DNA from: Flavobacteriia bacterium
GTDB lineage: Bacteria > Bacteroidota > Bacteroidia > Flavobacteriales_D > Crocinitomicaceae
Assembly (NCBI GenBank): GCA_947450325.1
Contig: CANFUT010000004.1
Span: 1-64,000 of the forward strand
DNA: 64,000 nt
Direction of reading: 5' to 3'
Part shown: positions 34,838 through 45,323 of the stretch, piece after piece
Numbering within the stretch: position 1 is the first letter of the stretch
How the letters are laid out: every line of letters begins with the position of its first letter
The notes under the pieces: model-generated
Database searches by the model: none
Seen by the model: the letters and a program-made list of their open reading frames with translations, nothing else
Told to the model about the DNA's origin: nothing
Translations under genes and position numbers: made by a program

Positions 34838-35359
34838 ATGACAAAAGAACAAAAAGCTCAGTACATAGATGAATTAGCAGCAGAATTATCCACGGCAGGT
34901 GTTTTTTACCTAGCCGATACTTCAGAATTGACTGTGGAAACAATCAATCAATTGAGAAGAAGATGTTTTCAATCAAATATTCGCTTGAAAGTTGTGAAAA
35001 ACACACTACTTTCTAAAGCAATGAATCAAGTTGAAGGAAAAGATTACGGTCAATTGCAAGAAGTTTTGGCTGGACCAACATCTATCATGTTTTCAGAAGT
35101 AGGTAATTTACCTGCAAAAATCATCAAGGATTTCCGTAAGAAAAGTGCAAAACCAATTCTTAAAGGAGCATTCATTGACGAGGCAATTTTCATCGGTGAT
35201 GAACAACTTGACACTCTAGTTTCATTGAAAAGCAAAGAGGAATTGGTTGGGGAAATCATTGGATTGCTTCAAAGTCCTGCGAAAAATGTTATCTCTGCGC
35301 TTAAAGGTCAGGGTGGTAAAATCGCTGGAATTCTTAAAACGCTCGAGGAAAGAGCTTAA
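34838..35359 (+). CDS. rplJ: 50S ribosomal protein L10
   Basis: uL10 (173 residues) anchors L7/L12 dimers to the ribosomal stalk. The N-terminal domain (YIDELAAELSTAGVFYLADT, RRRCFQSNIRLKVVKNTLL) and the C-terminal helix for L12 binding (NVISALKGQGGKIAGILKTL) are present. The spacer from rplA is only 13 bases, so a classical L10 leader ahead of rplJ is absent. Confidence 0.97.
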   Translation: MTKEQKAQYIDELAAELSTAGVFYLADTSELTVETINQLRRRCFQSNIRLKVVKNTLLSKAMNQVEGKDYGQLQEVLAGPTSIMFSEVGNLPAKIIKDFRKKSAKPILKGAFIDEAIFIGDEQLDTLVSLKSKEELVGEIIGLLQSPAKNVISALKGQGGKIAGILKTLEERA

Positions 35360-35410
35360 TAACTTCCAACAAATAAATTATTGTAAAATCATTTTTTAAA
35401 ATAAACAAAA

Positions 35411-35785
35411 ATGGCTGATTTAAAGCAAATCGCGGAAACGCTAGTAAACCTTACAGTTAAAGAAGTAAATGAATTGGCAACTATCCTTAAGGATGAGTAC
35501 GGTATCGAGCCTGCTGCTGCTGCAGTAATGGTAGCTGGTAGTGGTGCTGATGCAGGTGCTGCAGTTGAAGAAAAAACTGAGTTCGATGTAATCTTGAAAG
35601 CTGGAGGACCAAACAAACTTGCAGTAGTTAAACTTGTAAAAGAATTAACTGGTAATGGTTTGAAAGAATCTAAAGACTTAGTAGATGCTGCTCCTTCAAC
35701 TTTGAAAGAGGGTATTTCTAAAGACGAAGCTGAAGCACTTAAAGCTGCCCTTGTTGAGGCAGGTGCTGAAGTTGAAGTTAAATAA
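35411..35785 (+). CDS. rplL: 50S ribosomal protein L7/L12
   Basis: bL12 (124 residues) recruits translation factors. The N-terminal dimerisation domain ([20 protein letters not shown]), an Ala/Gly-rich hinge ([20 protein letters not shown]) and the C-terminal domain ([41 protein letters not shown]-like end) are all present. A large hairpin follows before rpoB. Confidence 0.97.
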   Translation: MADLKQIAETLVNLTVKEVNELATILKDEYGIEPAAAAVMVAGSGADAGAAVEEKTEFDVILKAGGPNKLAVVKLVKELTGNGLKESKDLVDAAPSTLKEGISKDEAEALKAALVEAGAEVEVK

Positions 35786-35803
35786 TATTTCTACTTTATA
35801 ATC

Positions 35804-35843
35804 AGGAAAGGTGTCCCGACGAAATGTCGGGATGCCTATTCCT
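35804..35843 (+). promoter_or_regulatory. Large rplL-rpoB intercistronic hairpin
   Basis: TCCCGAC and GTCGGGA form a perfect core (35814-35820 and 35826-35832) around a GAAAT loop; AGGAAAGGTG and TGCCTATTCCT extend it with wobbles and a mismatch. No T-run follows (GTTTATTTAT). It is better placed as an attenuator or RNase processing site than a full terminator, comparable in position to the E. coli rplL-rpoB attenuator. Confidence 0.6.
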
Positions 35844-35897
35844 GTTTATTTATATTAAGTGCATAAAAGTCATTTTTTTGAATTAAATCTTTTAGCC

Positions 35898-38800
35898 TTG
35901 GCAACATCAAGCAATATAGCGACAAGAGTCAATTTTGCATCAAGCAAAAATCAATTTGAATACCCAGATTTCTTGGATATTCAACTTAAGTCTTTTCAAG
36001 AGTTTTTTCAGTTAGAAACTACTCCTGAAAATAGAGACAGTGAAGGATTATTTAAAGTATTCTCTGAGAACTTCCCAATTACTGATACAAGAAATCAGTT
36101 CGTATTGGAATTCTTAGACTACTTCATTGATCCACCTCGTTACACAATCGAAGAGTGTATCGAAAGAGGTTTAACTTACAGTGTTCCACTGAAAGCTAAA
36201 CTAAAATTGTATTGTACAGATCCTGAACACGAAGATTTCGAAACAATCGTTCAAGATGTGTATTTAGGTACAATTCCTTATATGACTCCAAAAGGGTCGT
36301 TTGTAGTGAATGGTGCTGAACGTGTAATTGTTTCTCAATTACACCGTTCTCCGGGAGTTTTCTTCGGACAAAGCCGTCACGCCAATGGTACAAAATTGTA
36401 TTCTGCAAGAGTAATTCCTTTCAAAGGATCTTGGATTGAGTTTGCAACAGACATTAATAATGTGATGTATGCGTATATCGATCGTAAGAAAAAGTTACCT
36501 GTTACTACTCTTTTCCGTGCGATTGGATATGAAACTGATAAAGATATTCTCGAAATATTCGGATTAGCTGACGAAGTGAAAGCTACGAAAGTTAATTTGA
36601 AAAAATTGATCGGTAGAAAACTTGCTGCACGTGTTTTGAAAACATGGGTGGAAGATTTCGTAGATGAAGATACAGGTGAAGTTGTATCAATTGAGCGTAA
36701 TGAAGTATTAATGGATCGTGAAACTGTCATCGAAGATGCACATGTAGACTTGATTTTAGATGCTGGTGTTAAAACAGTAATTCTTCACAAAGAAGATGTT
36801 AATACTGCTGATTACACTATCATCTACAATACGCTTCAAAAAGACACTTCAAACTCTGAAAAAGAAGCTGTTGAGCACATTTACCGTCAATTGCGTAACG
36901 CTGAACCACCAGATTACGAAACAGCGAAAAATGTTTTTGAAAAATTATTTTTCTCTGATACTCGTTATGACCTTGGTGAAGTTGGTCGTTTCCGTTTAAA
37001 TAAGAAACTTCAATTAGAAGATACTGAGACTTCTCGTGTATTGACTAAAAACGATATTATCTGTATCATTAAATATTTGATTGAGTTGATTAACTCAAAA
37101 GCAGATGTTGATGATATTGACCACTTATCTAATCGTCGTGTTAGAACTGTAGGTGAACAACTTTACGCTCAATTTGGTGTAGGTTTGGCGCGTATGGCTA
37201 GAACAATTCGTGAGCGCATGAATGTTCGTGATAATGAGGTCTTTACTCCAATTGATTTGATTAATGCTAAGACTTTGTCTTCAGTAATTAATTCATTCTT
37301 TGGAACGAATCAGCTTTCTCAATTCATGGATCAAACGAATCCATTGTCCGAAGTAACGCACAAACGTCGTTTGTCAGCACTAGGGCCTGGTGGACTTTCC
37401 CGTGAAAGAGCTGGATTTGAGGTTCGTGACGTTCACTATACGCACTACGGTCGTTTGTGTACAATCGAAACTCCTGAAGGTCCAAACATCGGTCTTATTT
37501 CTTCACTTTGTGTATTTGCAAAAGTGAATAAATTAGGTTTTATTGAAACTCCTTACCGTTCAGTAATAGATGGTATCGTTCAAGTTCAAGATGAACCAGT
37601 TTATTTAACTGCGGAAGAAGAAGACGAAAAAATGATCGCTCAAGCGAATGCAAAATTAGATGACAAAGGAAACTTTGGAACAAACTTGGTAAAAGCGCGT
37701 TTCGAAGGTGATTTCCCAGTTGTTGATCCTAAAAACTTGCATTTGATGGATGTTGGAGCAAATCAAATTGCTTCAATCGCGGCTTCTTCTATTCCTTTCT
37801 TGGAACATGATGATGCCAACCGTGCCTTGATGGGATCAAACATGCAACGTCAAGCGGTTCCTTTGTTGAAACCACATTCTCCAATCGTTGGAACTGGTAT
37901 CGAAAGATTGGTTGCACGTGATTCTCGTGTTTTAATTAACGCTGAGGGTAATGGTGTTGTAGAATACGTTGATGCAAATGAAATAGCAATCAGATACGAC
38001 TGGAATGAAGATGATAAATTAGTTAGTTTCGATAGTGAATTGACTCGTTATACATTAACTAAATTCCAAAAAACGAATCAAAGTACGACTATCAACTTGA
38101 AACCAATCGTTAAGAAAGGTGATAAAGTTGAGAAAGGTCAAGTTCTTTGCGAAGGTTATGCAACTCAAGCAGGTGAATTGGCTTTAGGTCAAAACTTGAA
38201 AGTGGCTTTCATGCCATGGAAAGGTTACAACTTTGAGGATGCGATTGTAATTTCTGAGCGTGTTGTACGTGACGATATTTTTACATCTATTCACATTGAT
38301 GAATATACTTTAGAGGTTCGTGATACTAAACGTGGAATGGAAGAATTAACTTCAGATATTCCTAATGTTAGTGAAGAAGCAACTAAAGACTTGGATGAAA
38401 ATGGTTTGATTCGCATTGGTGCTGAAATCAAAGAAGGAGATATCCTGATTGGTAAAATCACTCCAAAAGGTGAAACAGATCCTTCTCCAGAAGAGAAATT
38501 ATTGAGAGCAATCTTTGGTGATAAAGCAGGTGACGTGAAAGATGCGTCTTTGAAAGCTGGTCCATCATTGAGAGGAGTTGTTGTTGAGAAAAAATTGTTC
38601 TCAAGATCAATTAAAGATAGAAAATCCAAAGCACAAGATAAACCAATCTTGGAATCATTGGATTCTGATTTTGATAAAGATTTGGCTGTATTGAAAGATA
38701 AGTTGATTGAAAAGTTACTTCAAATTTTAGGAGAAACTAAATCAGCGGGTGTTTTCAATAATTTTAAAGAAGAGATCATCAAAAAGGGAACTAAATTCGT

Positions 38801-39710
38801 TCAAAAGAATTTATTGGCTATTGATTACTCTATCGTGAATCCAACAAATTGGACAGCAGAGGCAGATTTAAATGCTTTGGTTGGACGAGTGATTCACAAC
38901 TTTAATATTAAAGCTAACGATTTATTAGGAACATACAAACGCAAGAAATTCCACATTTCAGTCGGTGATGATTTGCCAGCTGGAATCGTGAAAATGGCGA
39001 AAGTTTATGTTGCTAAGAAACGTAAATTGAAAGTTGGTGATAAAATGGCTGGTCGTCATGGTAACAAAGGAATCGTTGCGAATATTGTTCGTGCTGAAGA
39101 TATGCCTTTCTTAGCAGATGGAACTCCAGTAGATATCGTTTTAAATCCATTAGGTGTACCTTCTCGTATGAACTTAGGTCAAATTTATGAAACTGTTCTT
39201 GGTTGGGCAGGAGAAAAATTAGGGATTAAGTTTGCTACACCAATTTTTGACGGAGCAACTCCATTAGAAATTGATGAATGGACAGCTAAAGCAGGCGTTC
39301 CACGTTCAGGTAAAACTTACTTGTATGACGGAGGAACAGGAGATAGATTCCACCAAACTGCAACTGTTGGAGTGATTTACATGTTGAAATTATCGCACAT
39401 GGTTGATGATAAGATGCATGCACGTTCAATAGGACCATACTCATTGATTACGCAACAACCATTGGGTGGTAAAGCTCAATTCGGAGGTCAGCGTTTTGGA
39501 GAGATGGAAGTTTGGGCTCTTGAGGCATTTGGTGCTGCCAATATCCTTCAAGAAATCCTTACTGTGAAATCGGATGATGTAATGGGTCGTGCTAAGGCGT
39601 ATGAAGCAATTGTGAAAGGTGATAATATTCCTGAACCAGGAATTCCAGAATCTTTCAACGTATTGTTGCACGAACTTAGAGGTCTAGGACTGAACGTTTC
39701 GATGGATTAA
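35898..39710 (+). CDS. rpoB: RNA polymerase subunit beta
   Basis: The beta subunit (1270 residues from TTG 35898) forms half of the catalytic cleft. TTG is chosen because [19 protein letters not shown] matches the usual Bacteroidetes N-terminus; the longer frame opens at a GTG (35859) just past the intercistronic hairpin. The rifampicin region reads [20 protein letters not shown] then [14 protein letters not shown], with sensitive-type residues at the classic positions (Gln, Asp, His, Ser). The conserved GRHGNKG and the C-terminal [15 protein letters not shown] are present. Confidence 0.96.
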   Translation: MATSSNIATRVNFASSKNQFEYPDFLDIQLKSFQEFFQLETTPENRDSEGLFKVFSENFPITDTRNQFVLEFLDYFIDPPRYTIEECIERGLTYSVPLKAKLKLYCTDPEHEDFETIVQDVYLGTIPYMTPKGSFVVNGAERVIVSQLHRSPGVFFGQSRHANGTKLYSARVIPFKGSWIEFATDINNVMYAYIDRKKKLPVTTLFRAIGYETDKDILEIFGLADEVKATKVNLKKLIGRKLAARVLKTWVEDFVDEDTGEVVSIERNEVLMDRETVIEDAHVDLILDAGVKTVILHKEDVNTADYTIIYNTLQKDTSNSEKEAVEHIYRQLRNAEPPDYETAKNVFEKLFFSDTRYDLGEVGRFRLNKKLQLEDTETSRVLTKNDIICIIKYLIELINSKADVDDIDHLSNRRVRTVGEQLYAQFGVGLARMARTIRERMNVRDNEVFTPIDLINAKTLSSVINSFFGTNQLSQFMDQTNPLSEVTHKRRLSALGPGGLSRERAGFEVRDVHYTHYGRLCTIETPEGPNIGLISSLCVFAKVNKLGFIETPYRSVIDGIVQVQDEPVYLTAEEEDEKMIAQANAKLDDKGNFGTNLVKARFEGDFPVVDPKNLHLMDVGANQIASIAASSIPFLEHDDANRALMGSNMQRQAVPLLKPHSPIVGTGIERLVARDSRVLINAEGNGVVEYVDANEIAIRYDWNEDDKLVSFDSELTRYTLTKFQKTNQSTTINLKPIVKKGDKVEKGQVLCEGYATQAGELALGQNLKVAFMPWKGYNFEDAIVISERVVRDDIFTSIHIDEYTLEVRDTKRGMEELTSDIPNVSEEATKDLDENGLIRIGAEIKEGDILIGKITPKGETDPSPEEKLLRAIFGDKAGDVKDASLKAGPSLRGVVVEKKLFSRSIKDRKSKAQDKPILESLDSDFDKDLAVLKDKLIEKLLQILGETKSAGVFNNFKEEIIKKGTKFVQKNLLAIDYSIVNPTNWTAEADLNALVGRVIHNFNIKANDLLGTYKRKKFHISVGDDLPAGIVKMAKVYVAKKRKLKVGDKMAGRHGNKGIVANIVRAEDMPFLADGTPVDIVLNPLGVPSRMNLGQIYETVLGWAGEKLGIKFATPIFDGATPLEIDEWTAKAGVPRSGKTYLYDGGTGDRFHQTATVGVIYMLKLSHMVDDKMHARSIGPYSLITQQPLGGKAQFGGQRFGEMEVWALEAFGAANILQEILTVKSDDVMGRAKAYEAIVKGDNIPEPGIPESFNVLLHELRGLGLNVSMD

Positions 39711-39769
39711 TTACCAACGGTACTGCTGAGGCAGTGTCGAGTTGTTGAATTTGAAAACAAGCATGTATA

Positions 39770-42700
39770 ATGGCTTACAGAAAAGAAACACCAAAAAAAC
39801 AAAGTAGTTTTAACAAAATTACCATCTCATTGGCTTCTCCAGAAATTATTCTGGAGCAGTCGAGTGGTGAAGTGTTGAAACCAGAAACAATAAATTACAG
39901 AACTTACAAACCTGAAAGAGATGGTTTGTTCTGTGAAAGAATCTTCGGTCCTGTTAAGGATTACGAATGTCACTGTGGTAAATACAAAAGAATCCGATAC
40001 AAAGGAATCGTTTGTGACCGTTGCGGTGTTGAAGTAACAGAGAAAAAAGTACGTCGTGAGCGTATGGGTCACATTTCATTGGTGGTTCCAGTTGCGCACA
40101 TTTGGTATTTCCGTTCTTTGCCAAACAAAATTGGTTATTTATTAGGTCTTCCAACAAAGAAATTAGATCAAATTATCTATTATGAGCGTTATGTCGTGAT
40201 TCAGTCAGGAATAGCTACTCAAGGTGATGGTTCTTCTTTGAAATACTTAGACTTCTTAACTGAAGAAGAGTATTTGGATATTTTGGATACACTTCCAAAA
40301 GAAAACCAATATTTAGAGGATACAGATCCAAACAAATTCATCGCAAAAATGGGTGCTGATGCATTACATGATTTGTTGAAAAGATTGAATTTGAATGAAA
40401 TGTCTTATGATTTGCGTCACAAAGCGAATACAGAAACTTCTGTACAACGTAAAAATGAAGCATTGAAAAGATTACAAGTTGTTGAAGCGATGCGTGAATC
40501 TCAAACGCGCATCGACAATAGACCTGAATGGATGATTGTTAAAGTTGTTCCAGTTATTCCACCAGAATTGCGTCCTTTAGTTCCATTAGATGGAGGTAGA
40601 TTCGCAACTTCGGATTTGAATGATTTGTACAGACGTGTGATTATCCGTAACAACCGTTTGAAAAGATTGATCGAAATCAAAGCGCCAGAAGTTATCTTGC
40701 GTAATGAAAAACGTATGTTGCAAGAGTCTGTTGATTCATTGTTCGACAACTCTCGTAAATCTTCAGCGGTAAAAACTGAATCAAATCGTCCTTTGAAATC
40801 TCTTTCTGATTCATTGAAAGGTAAACAAGGTCGTTTCCGTCAAAACTTATTGGGTAAACGTGTGGATTATTCAGCACGTTCAGTAATTGTTGTTGGACCA
40901 GATTTGAAACTACATGAGTGTGGTTTGCCAAAAGACATGGCAGCAGAACTTTACAAACCGTTTATCATTCGTAAAATGATTGAACGTGGAATTGTGAAAA
41001 CTGTTAAATCTGCGAAGAAAATCGTTGACCGCAAAGAACCAGTAGTTTGGGATATTTTGGAAAGCATCTTGAAAGGACATCCAGTTCTTTTGAACCGTGC
41101 CCCAACTTTGCACAGACTTGGTATTCAAGCATTCCAACCAAAATTGATTGAAGGAAAAGCAATTCGTTTGCACCCGTTGGTAACAACAGCCTTCAACGCC
41201 GATTTTGATGGTGACCAAATGGCAGTCCACTTACCGTTAGGTAATGCTGCAATCTTGGAAGCTCAATTGTTGATGCTTGCTTCACACAATATTTTGAATC
41301 CTGCGAATGGTGCTCCGATTGCTGTACCTTCTCAAGATATGGTGCTTGGATTGTACTACATTACTAAAGGTAGAACGTCCACTCCAGAAAGAAAAGTAAT
41401 TGGTGAAGGTGGAATTTTCTACTCTCCAGAGGAAGTAATCATTGCACACAACGAAGGAAAATTAGAATTACATGCACCAATTAAAGTAAAATCTTATGAT
41501 TTGAAAGATGGTGTTCCGACGTTGATGATGATCGAAACAACTTGTGGTCGCGTTTTATTTAATGAGCACGTTCCAAGAGAAGTTGGTTTCGTAAATGATG
41601 TATTGACTAAAAAAGCATTGCGTGATATTATCGGAAATGTATTGAAAATTTCTGGTACAGCACGTACAGCGCAATTCTTGGATGATATCAAAGAATTAGG
41701 TTACCACATGGCCTTCAAAGGTGGATTGTCTTTCAACTTAGATGATATTATCATTCCTAAGGAAAAAGAAATCTTGGTTTCTAAAGCTGAAACTGAAGTG
41801 AAAGATGTGATGATGAACTACAATATGGGTCTTATCACAAACAATGAAAGATATAACCAAATCATTGATATTTGGACGCATACTAACTCGCGTTTGACAA
41901 ATACATTGATGGATCAATTGAAAAACGATAATCAAGGTTTCAACTCAATTTACATGATGTTTGATTCTGGAGCTCGTGGATCTAAAGAACAAATCCGTCA
42001 GTTATCTGGAATGCGTGGATTGATGGCGAAACCACAAAAATCTGGTGCTTCTGCACAAGAGATCATTGAAAATCCAATTCTTTCTAACTTTAAAGAAGGT
42101 CTTTCGATTTTAGAGTACTTTATCTCAACTCACGGTGCACGTAAAGGTTTGGCCGATACCGCTTTGAAAACTGCGGATGCTGGTTACTTGACACGTCGTT
42201 TGGTCGATGTATCTCAAGATGTTATCATTAATCAAACAGATTGTGGAACGTTGAGAGGTTTGGTTGCAACAGCATTGAAGAAAAATGATGAAGTAGTTGA
42301 ACCATTGTACGATCGTATTTTAGGTAGAACTTCTGTTCATGATATTTTCTATCCTGAAACTGAAAACATCATTGTTCAAGCTGGAGAATTGATTTCAGAA
42401 TCAGTTGCTGAAGAAATTGAAAAAGCAGGAATTGATGAAGTTGAAATTCGTTCAGTATTGACTTGTGAGATGAGAAGAGGAGTTTGTTCTAAATGTTATG
42501 GACGAAATCTTTCTACACACAGAATCGCACAAGAAGGTGATACAGTTGGAGTTATTGCAGCTCAATCAATTGGTGAGCCAGGTACACAGTTGACATTACG
42601 TACTTTCCACGTTGGGGGTACAGCTTCTAACACAACAGATATTTCTGACTTGAAAGCAAAAGCTTCAGGTAAAATGGAGATTGAAGAGTTGCGTACGATT

Positions 42701-44050
42701 GTAATGAAAACTGCTGAGGGAACTAAAGAAGTTGTTGTTGGACGTTCTGCTGAAGTTAAAATCACAGATGAGAAAACAGGAATTGTTTTAATGACTGCAA
42801 ATATTCCTTACGGTTCTGAATTGATGGTTCAAAACAATATCAAAATCAAAAAAGGTGATGTTATTGTTAAATGGGATCCATACAATGCGGTAATCATTTC
42901 AGAAGTTGCTGGTAAAATCGTTTTCGACTCTGTAATTGAAGGTATTACTTACCGTCAAGAGGTGGATGAGCAAACAGGATTTACTGAAAAAGTAATTACT
43001 GAAACAAAAGATAAAAAGAAAAACCCGGCAATTCACGTAATTGATCCGAAAACAAAAGAGGTTTTAAGAGAGTACAGTTTACCAGTAGATTCTCACATTT
43101 CTGTAAATGAAGGTGATAAAGTTGAAGCAGGTATGATTCTTGTAAAAATCCCAAGAGTTTCTGGAAAAACTGGGGATATCACAGGTGGTTTACCAAGGGT
43201 AACTGAGCTTTTCGAAGCACGTAATCCTTCGAATCCTGCTGTTGTTTCTGAGATTGATGGTATTGCAGAATACGGAAAAATTAAAAGAGGTAACCGTGAG
43301 ATTCAAATCACATCTAAAACAGGTGAGATTCGTAAATACTTAGTTCCATTGTCTAAACACATCTTGGTTCAAGAAAATGACTTCGTTAGAGCTGGTCAAC
43401 CATTGTCTGATGGTGCTGTGACTCCAAACGATATCTTGAACATTGAAGGTCCAACCAAAGTACAAGAGTACATTGTGAACGAAATTCAAGAGGTTTACCG
43501 TTTACAAGGGGTGAAAATTAACGACAAACACTTTGAAGTAATTGTACGTCAAATGATGTTGAAAACTGAAATCGTTGATGCTGGAGATACAAGATTCCTA
43601 GAAGGACAATCTGTACACAAAGCGGATGTGATGGAAGAAAATGATGCTATTTTTGGAATGAAAGTAGTTATCGAAGCAGGAGAATCTACAGAATTACGTC
43701 CAGGTCAAATTATTTCAGCACGTAAATTGAGAGATGAAAATTCTCAGTTGAAAAGAGCTGACAAACAATTGGTTGAAGCACGTGATGCAGTTCCTGCAAC
43801 ATCAACACCATTATTACAAGGTATTACAAGAGCATCTTTGCAAACACAATCGTTTATTTCGGCGGCATCGTTCCAAGAAACTACGAAAGTATTGAACGAA
43901 GCAGCGATTTCTGGAAAAGAAGACCACTTGATGGGCTTGAAAGAAAATGTAATTGTTGGACATTTGATTCCAGCAGGTACAGGTATCCGAAAATTCCAAA
44001 AAATGGTTGTAGCGAACAAAGAGGCGCTCGAAGAGATATCAGCAAAATAA
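39770..44050 (+). CDS. rpoC: RNA polymerase subunit beta'
   Basis: The beta' subunit has 1426 residues. The N-terminal zinc-binding domain uses [20 protein letters not shown]. The catalytic NADFDGD (residues 476-482) holds three Asp residues for Mg2+. The second zinc site is [13 protein letters not shown], and the bridge/trigger-helix region includes [19 protein letters not shown]. It is 59 bases after rpoB, with a small ACTGC/GCAGT hairpin at 39722-39735 in between. A strong terminator follows. Confidence 0.98.
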   Translation: MAYRKETPKKQSSFNKITISLASPEIILEQSSGEVLKPETINYRTYKPERDGLFCERIFGPVKDYECHCGKYKRIRYKGIVCDRCGVEVTEKKVRRERMGHISLVVPVAHIWYFRSLPNKIGYLLGLPTKKLDQIIYYERYVVIQSGIATQGDGSSLKYLDFLTEEEYLDILDTLPKENQYLEDTDPNKFIAKMGADALHDLLKRLNLNEMSYDLRHKANTETSVQRKNEALKRLQVVEAMRESQTRIDNRPEWMIVKVVPVIPPELRPLVPLDGGRFATSDLNDLYRRVIIRNNRLKRLIEIKAPEVILRNEKRMLQESVDSLFDNSRKSSAVKTESNRPLKSLSDSLKGKQGRFRQNLLGKRVDYSARSVIVVGPDLKLHECGLPKDMAAELYKPFIIRKMIERGIVKTVKSAKKIVDRKEPVVWDILESILKGHPVLLNRAPTLHRLGIQAFQPKLIEGKAIRLHPLVTTAFNADFDGDQMAVHLPLGNAAILEAQLLMLASHNILNPANGAPIAVPSQDMVLGLYYITKGRTSTPERKVIGEGGIFYSPEEVIIAHNEGKLELHAPIKVKSYDLKDGVPTLMMIETTCGRVLFNEHVPREVGFVNDVLTKKALRDIIGNVLKISGTARTAQFLDDIKELGYHMAFKGGLSFNLDDIIIPKEKEILVSKAETEVKDVMMNYNMGLITNNERYNQIIDIWTHTNSRLTNTLMDQLKNDNQGFNSIYMMFDSGARGSKEQIRQLSGMRGLMAKPQKSGASAQEIIENPILSNFKEGLSILEYFISTHGARKGLADTALKTADAGYLTRRLVDVSQDVIINQTDCGTLRGLVATALKKNDEVVEPLYDRILGRTSVHDIFYPETENIIVQAGELISESVAEEIEKAGIDEVEIRSVLTCEMRRGVCSKCYGRNLSTHRIAQEGDTVGVIAAQSIGEPGTQLTLRTFHVGGTASNTTDISDLKAKASGKMEIEELRTIVMKTAEGTKEVVVGRSAEVKITDEKTGIVLMTANIPYGSELMVQNNIKIKKGDVIVKWDPYNAVIISEVAGKIVFDSVIEGITYRQEVDEQTGFTEKVITETKDKKKNPAIHVIDPKTKEVLREYSLPVDSHISVNEGDKVEAGMILVKIPRVSGKTGDITGGLPRVTELFEARNPSNPAVVSEIDGIAEYGKIKRGNREIQITSKTGEIRKYLVPLSKHILVQENDFVRAGQPLSDGAVTPNDILNIEGPTKVQEYIVNEIQEVYRLQGVKINDKHFEVIVRQMMLKTEIVDAGDTRFLEGQSVHKADVMEENDAIFGMKVVIEAGESTELRPGQIISARKLRDENSQLKRADKQLVEARDAVPATSTPLLQGITRASLQTQSFISAASFQETTKVLNEAAISGKEDHLMGLKENVIVGHLIPAGTGIRKFQKMVVANKEALEEISAK

Positions 44051-44058
44051 TTAATCAA

Positions 44059-44087
44059 ACGGGACTATTTTTAGTCCCGTTTTTTTT
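44059..44087 (+). terminator. Terminator after rpoC
   Basis: A 9-bp perfect stem ACGGGACTA/TAGTCCCGT with a TTTT loop (44059-44080) followed by eight T including the stem's last base. The next gene starts only 12 bases later. Confidence 0.92.
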
Positions 44088-44098
44088 ACTTTTAGATT

Positions 44099-44410
44099 AT
44101 GGAAAAGAATAACGAAAATCAAATCAACATTGAATTAACGGAAGAAGTTGCAGGTGGAATTTATTCTAATTTGGCAATAATTACTCATTCGCAAGCTGAA
44201 TTTGTTTGTGATTTTGTTCAGATGTTGCCAGGTATGCCAAAAGCAAAAGTGAAATCAAGAATTGTCATGACTCCTCAAAATGCTAAAAGATTGATGCTTG
44301 CATTGATCGAAAATGTTCAAAAATATGAACAAGCTATGGGAGTGATCAATGACCAAGATATGCCGGGTACACCACCAATGAAATTTGGACCGCCGACAAC
44401 CCAAGCATAA
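44099..44410 (+). CDS. DUF3467 family protein
   Basis: The 103-residue protein matches DUF3467 (IELTEEVAGGIYSNLAIITHS, then SQAEFVCDFVQMLPGMPKAKVKSRI and VMTPQNAKRLMLALIENVQKYE). Members occur downstream of rpoC in many Bacteroidetes and are uncharacterised; the sequence resembles gas-vesicle-unrelated small cytosolic proteins with one alpha/beta fold. The start lies 12 bases past the rpoC terminator, so expression may depend on read-through. It has its own terminator. Confidence 0.88.
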   Translation: MEKNNENQINIELTEEVAGGIYSNLAIITHSQAEFVCDFVQMLPGMPKAKVKSRIVMTPQNAKRLMLALIENVQKYEQAMGVINDQDMPGTPPMKFGPPTTQA

Positions 44411-44418
44411 TATTTTTC

Positions 44419-44443
44419 AAGCTTCCTTCGGGAAGCTTTTTTT
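44419..44443 (+). terminator. Terminator after the DUF3467 gene
   Basis: An 8-bp stem AAGCTTCC/GGAAGCTT with a TTCG tetraloop (44419-44438), followed by a T-run. Confidence 0.92.
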
Positions 44444-44593
44444 ATTTTTAGATTTTGTCATTTTGAAATCTTCAAATTTATTTGTGATTTTTTAAATGAC
44501 TATAGCATTTGTTTAAGTGGTTGTAAATTAATTAATTGTGAATATTGATTTTTTTTCAATAATCTAAATGTTAACAAGTATCCACAAAAACCA

Positions 44594-44623
44594 TTGAAAA
44601 TACAGAATACAATACTAAATTTG
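44594..44623 (+). promoter_or_regulatory. Promoter of the zapA region
   Basis: A -33 TTG (44594-44596), a 19-base spacer and TAAATTTG (44616-44623). A full consensus match, 17 bases before the start at 44640. It should drive the coiled-coil gene and zapA. Confidence 0.85.
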
Positions 44624-44639
44624 TAGAAAGCTGAAAGCA

Positions 44640-44951
44640 ATGACAGAGCAGATATCAAGTATTGTCCACCAGATTCAAAGTAAATTTCAAGATTTACATC
44701 AGCAATTAGTTGCTGAGCGTGAAAAGAACGCTTTGCTTGAAACTGAAATTGGACAATCTAAGATGTTGATTAGCGCAAATCAAGCGCAAATTTTTCAATT
44801 GGAAGAGAATAATCAATTTTTGCAAAATCAATTGATTCAGTTAAATGAACAATTAGAATCTCAAAAATCTACTGTTTTGATAAACAAAGACAATGAGATT
44901 GACGAATTGGTGAGGGAAATAGATCACTGCATTAGTCAATTAAAACAATAA
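44640..44951 (+). CDS. Small coiled-coil protein, ZapB-like candidate
   Basis: The 103-residue protein is almost entirely heptad-like (ISSIVHQIQSKFQDLHQQLV, EIGQSKMLISANQAQIFQLE, ENNQFLQNQLIQLNEQLESQ). No signal peptide or membrane segment. It lies 3 bases upstream of zapA under a shared strong promoter. ZapB in gamma-proteobacteria is a small coiled coil that binds ZapA at the divisome; the analogy is by context and fold only, with no clear sequence homology. Confidence 0.7.
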   Translation: MTEQISSIVHQIQSKFQDLHQQLVAEREKNALLETEIGQSKMLISANQAQIFQLEENNQFLQNQLIQLNEQLESQKSTVLINKDNEIDELVREIDHCISQLKQ

Positions 44952-44954
44952 CAA

Positions 44955-45245
44955 ATGAGTAAATTATCTATAAAAGTTGTTGTAGCTGGAAGAACTTATC
45001 CTTTGAATGTTCAAGCGGGTGAGGAAGTGAAGGTACAAAAAGCAGCATCAGATATTAATAGAGCCATTAAGTTATTGCAAGACAATTATGCGGTAAAAGA
45101 TATGCAAGACTTATTGGCAATGACAGCTTTACAGTTGGCCACAAAATCTGGAAATACAACTTCTGTTGTTCAGGAAAAACCTGATTATACGGAGATTGAA
45201 AATTCATTAGGAGATTTGTTGCTAGAGATTGAAAAGCTGAAATAG
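44955..45245 (+). CDS. zapA: Cell-division protein ZapA
   Basis: ZapA (96 residues) bundles FtsZ filaments. The N-terminal strand LSIKVVVAGRTYPLNVQAGE and the helix starting EEVKVQKAASDINRAIKLL match the family, followed by a dimerising helix (AMTALQLATKS) and a coiled-coil end. It is in an operon with the coiled-coil gene just upstream and is separated from rny by a long hairpin. Confidence 0.88.
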   Translation: MSKLSIKVVVAGRTYPLNVQAGEEVKVQKAASDINRAIKLLQDNYAVKDMQDLLAMTALQLATKSGNTTSVVQEKPDYTEIENSLGDLLLEIEKLK

Positions 45246-45264
45246 GTCAATTATTTTTAACGTT

Positions 45265-45310
45265 TCCCACGCTATTGTGATTCAAATGAATTGTAATGGG
45301 TGGGATTTTT
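45265..45310 (+). terminator. Long hairpin terminator between zapA and rny
   Basis: TCCCAC/GTGGGA (45265-45270, 45300-45305) closes a second helix CTATTGTGATTC/GAATTGTAATGG of 12 pairs (several G-T) with an AAAT loop and one bulged G; TTTTT follows. Strong as a terminator; rny starts 13 bases after the T-run, so some read-through is likely. Confidence 0.75.
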
Positions 45311-45323
45311 ATTTTAAACAAAT

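Noticed and set aside
37300-37420. Possible rifampicin-resistance change in rpoB
   Set aside because: The residues at the classic positions are the sensitive type, and the few other differences are ordinary for the phylum.
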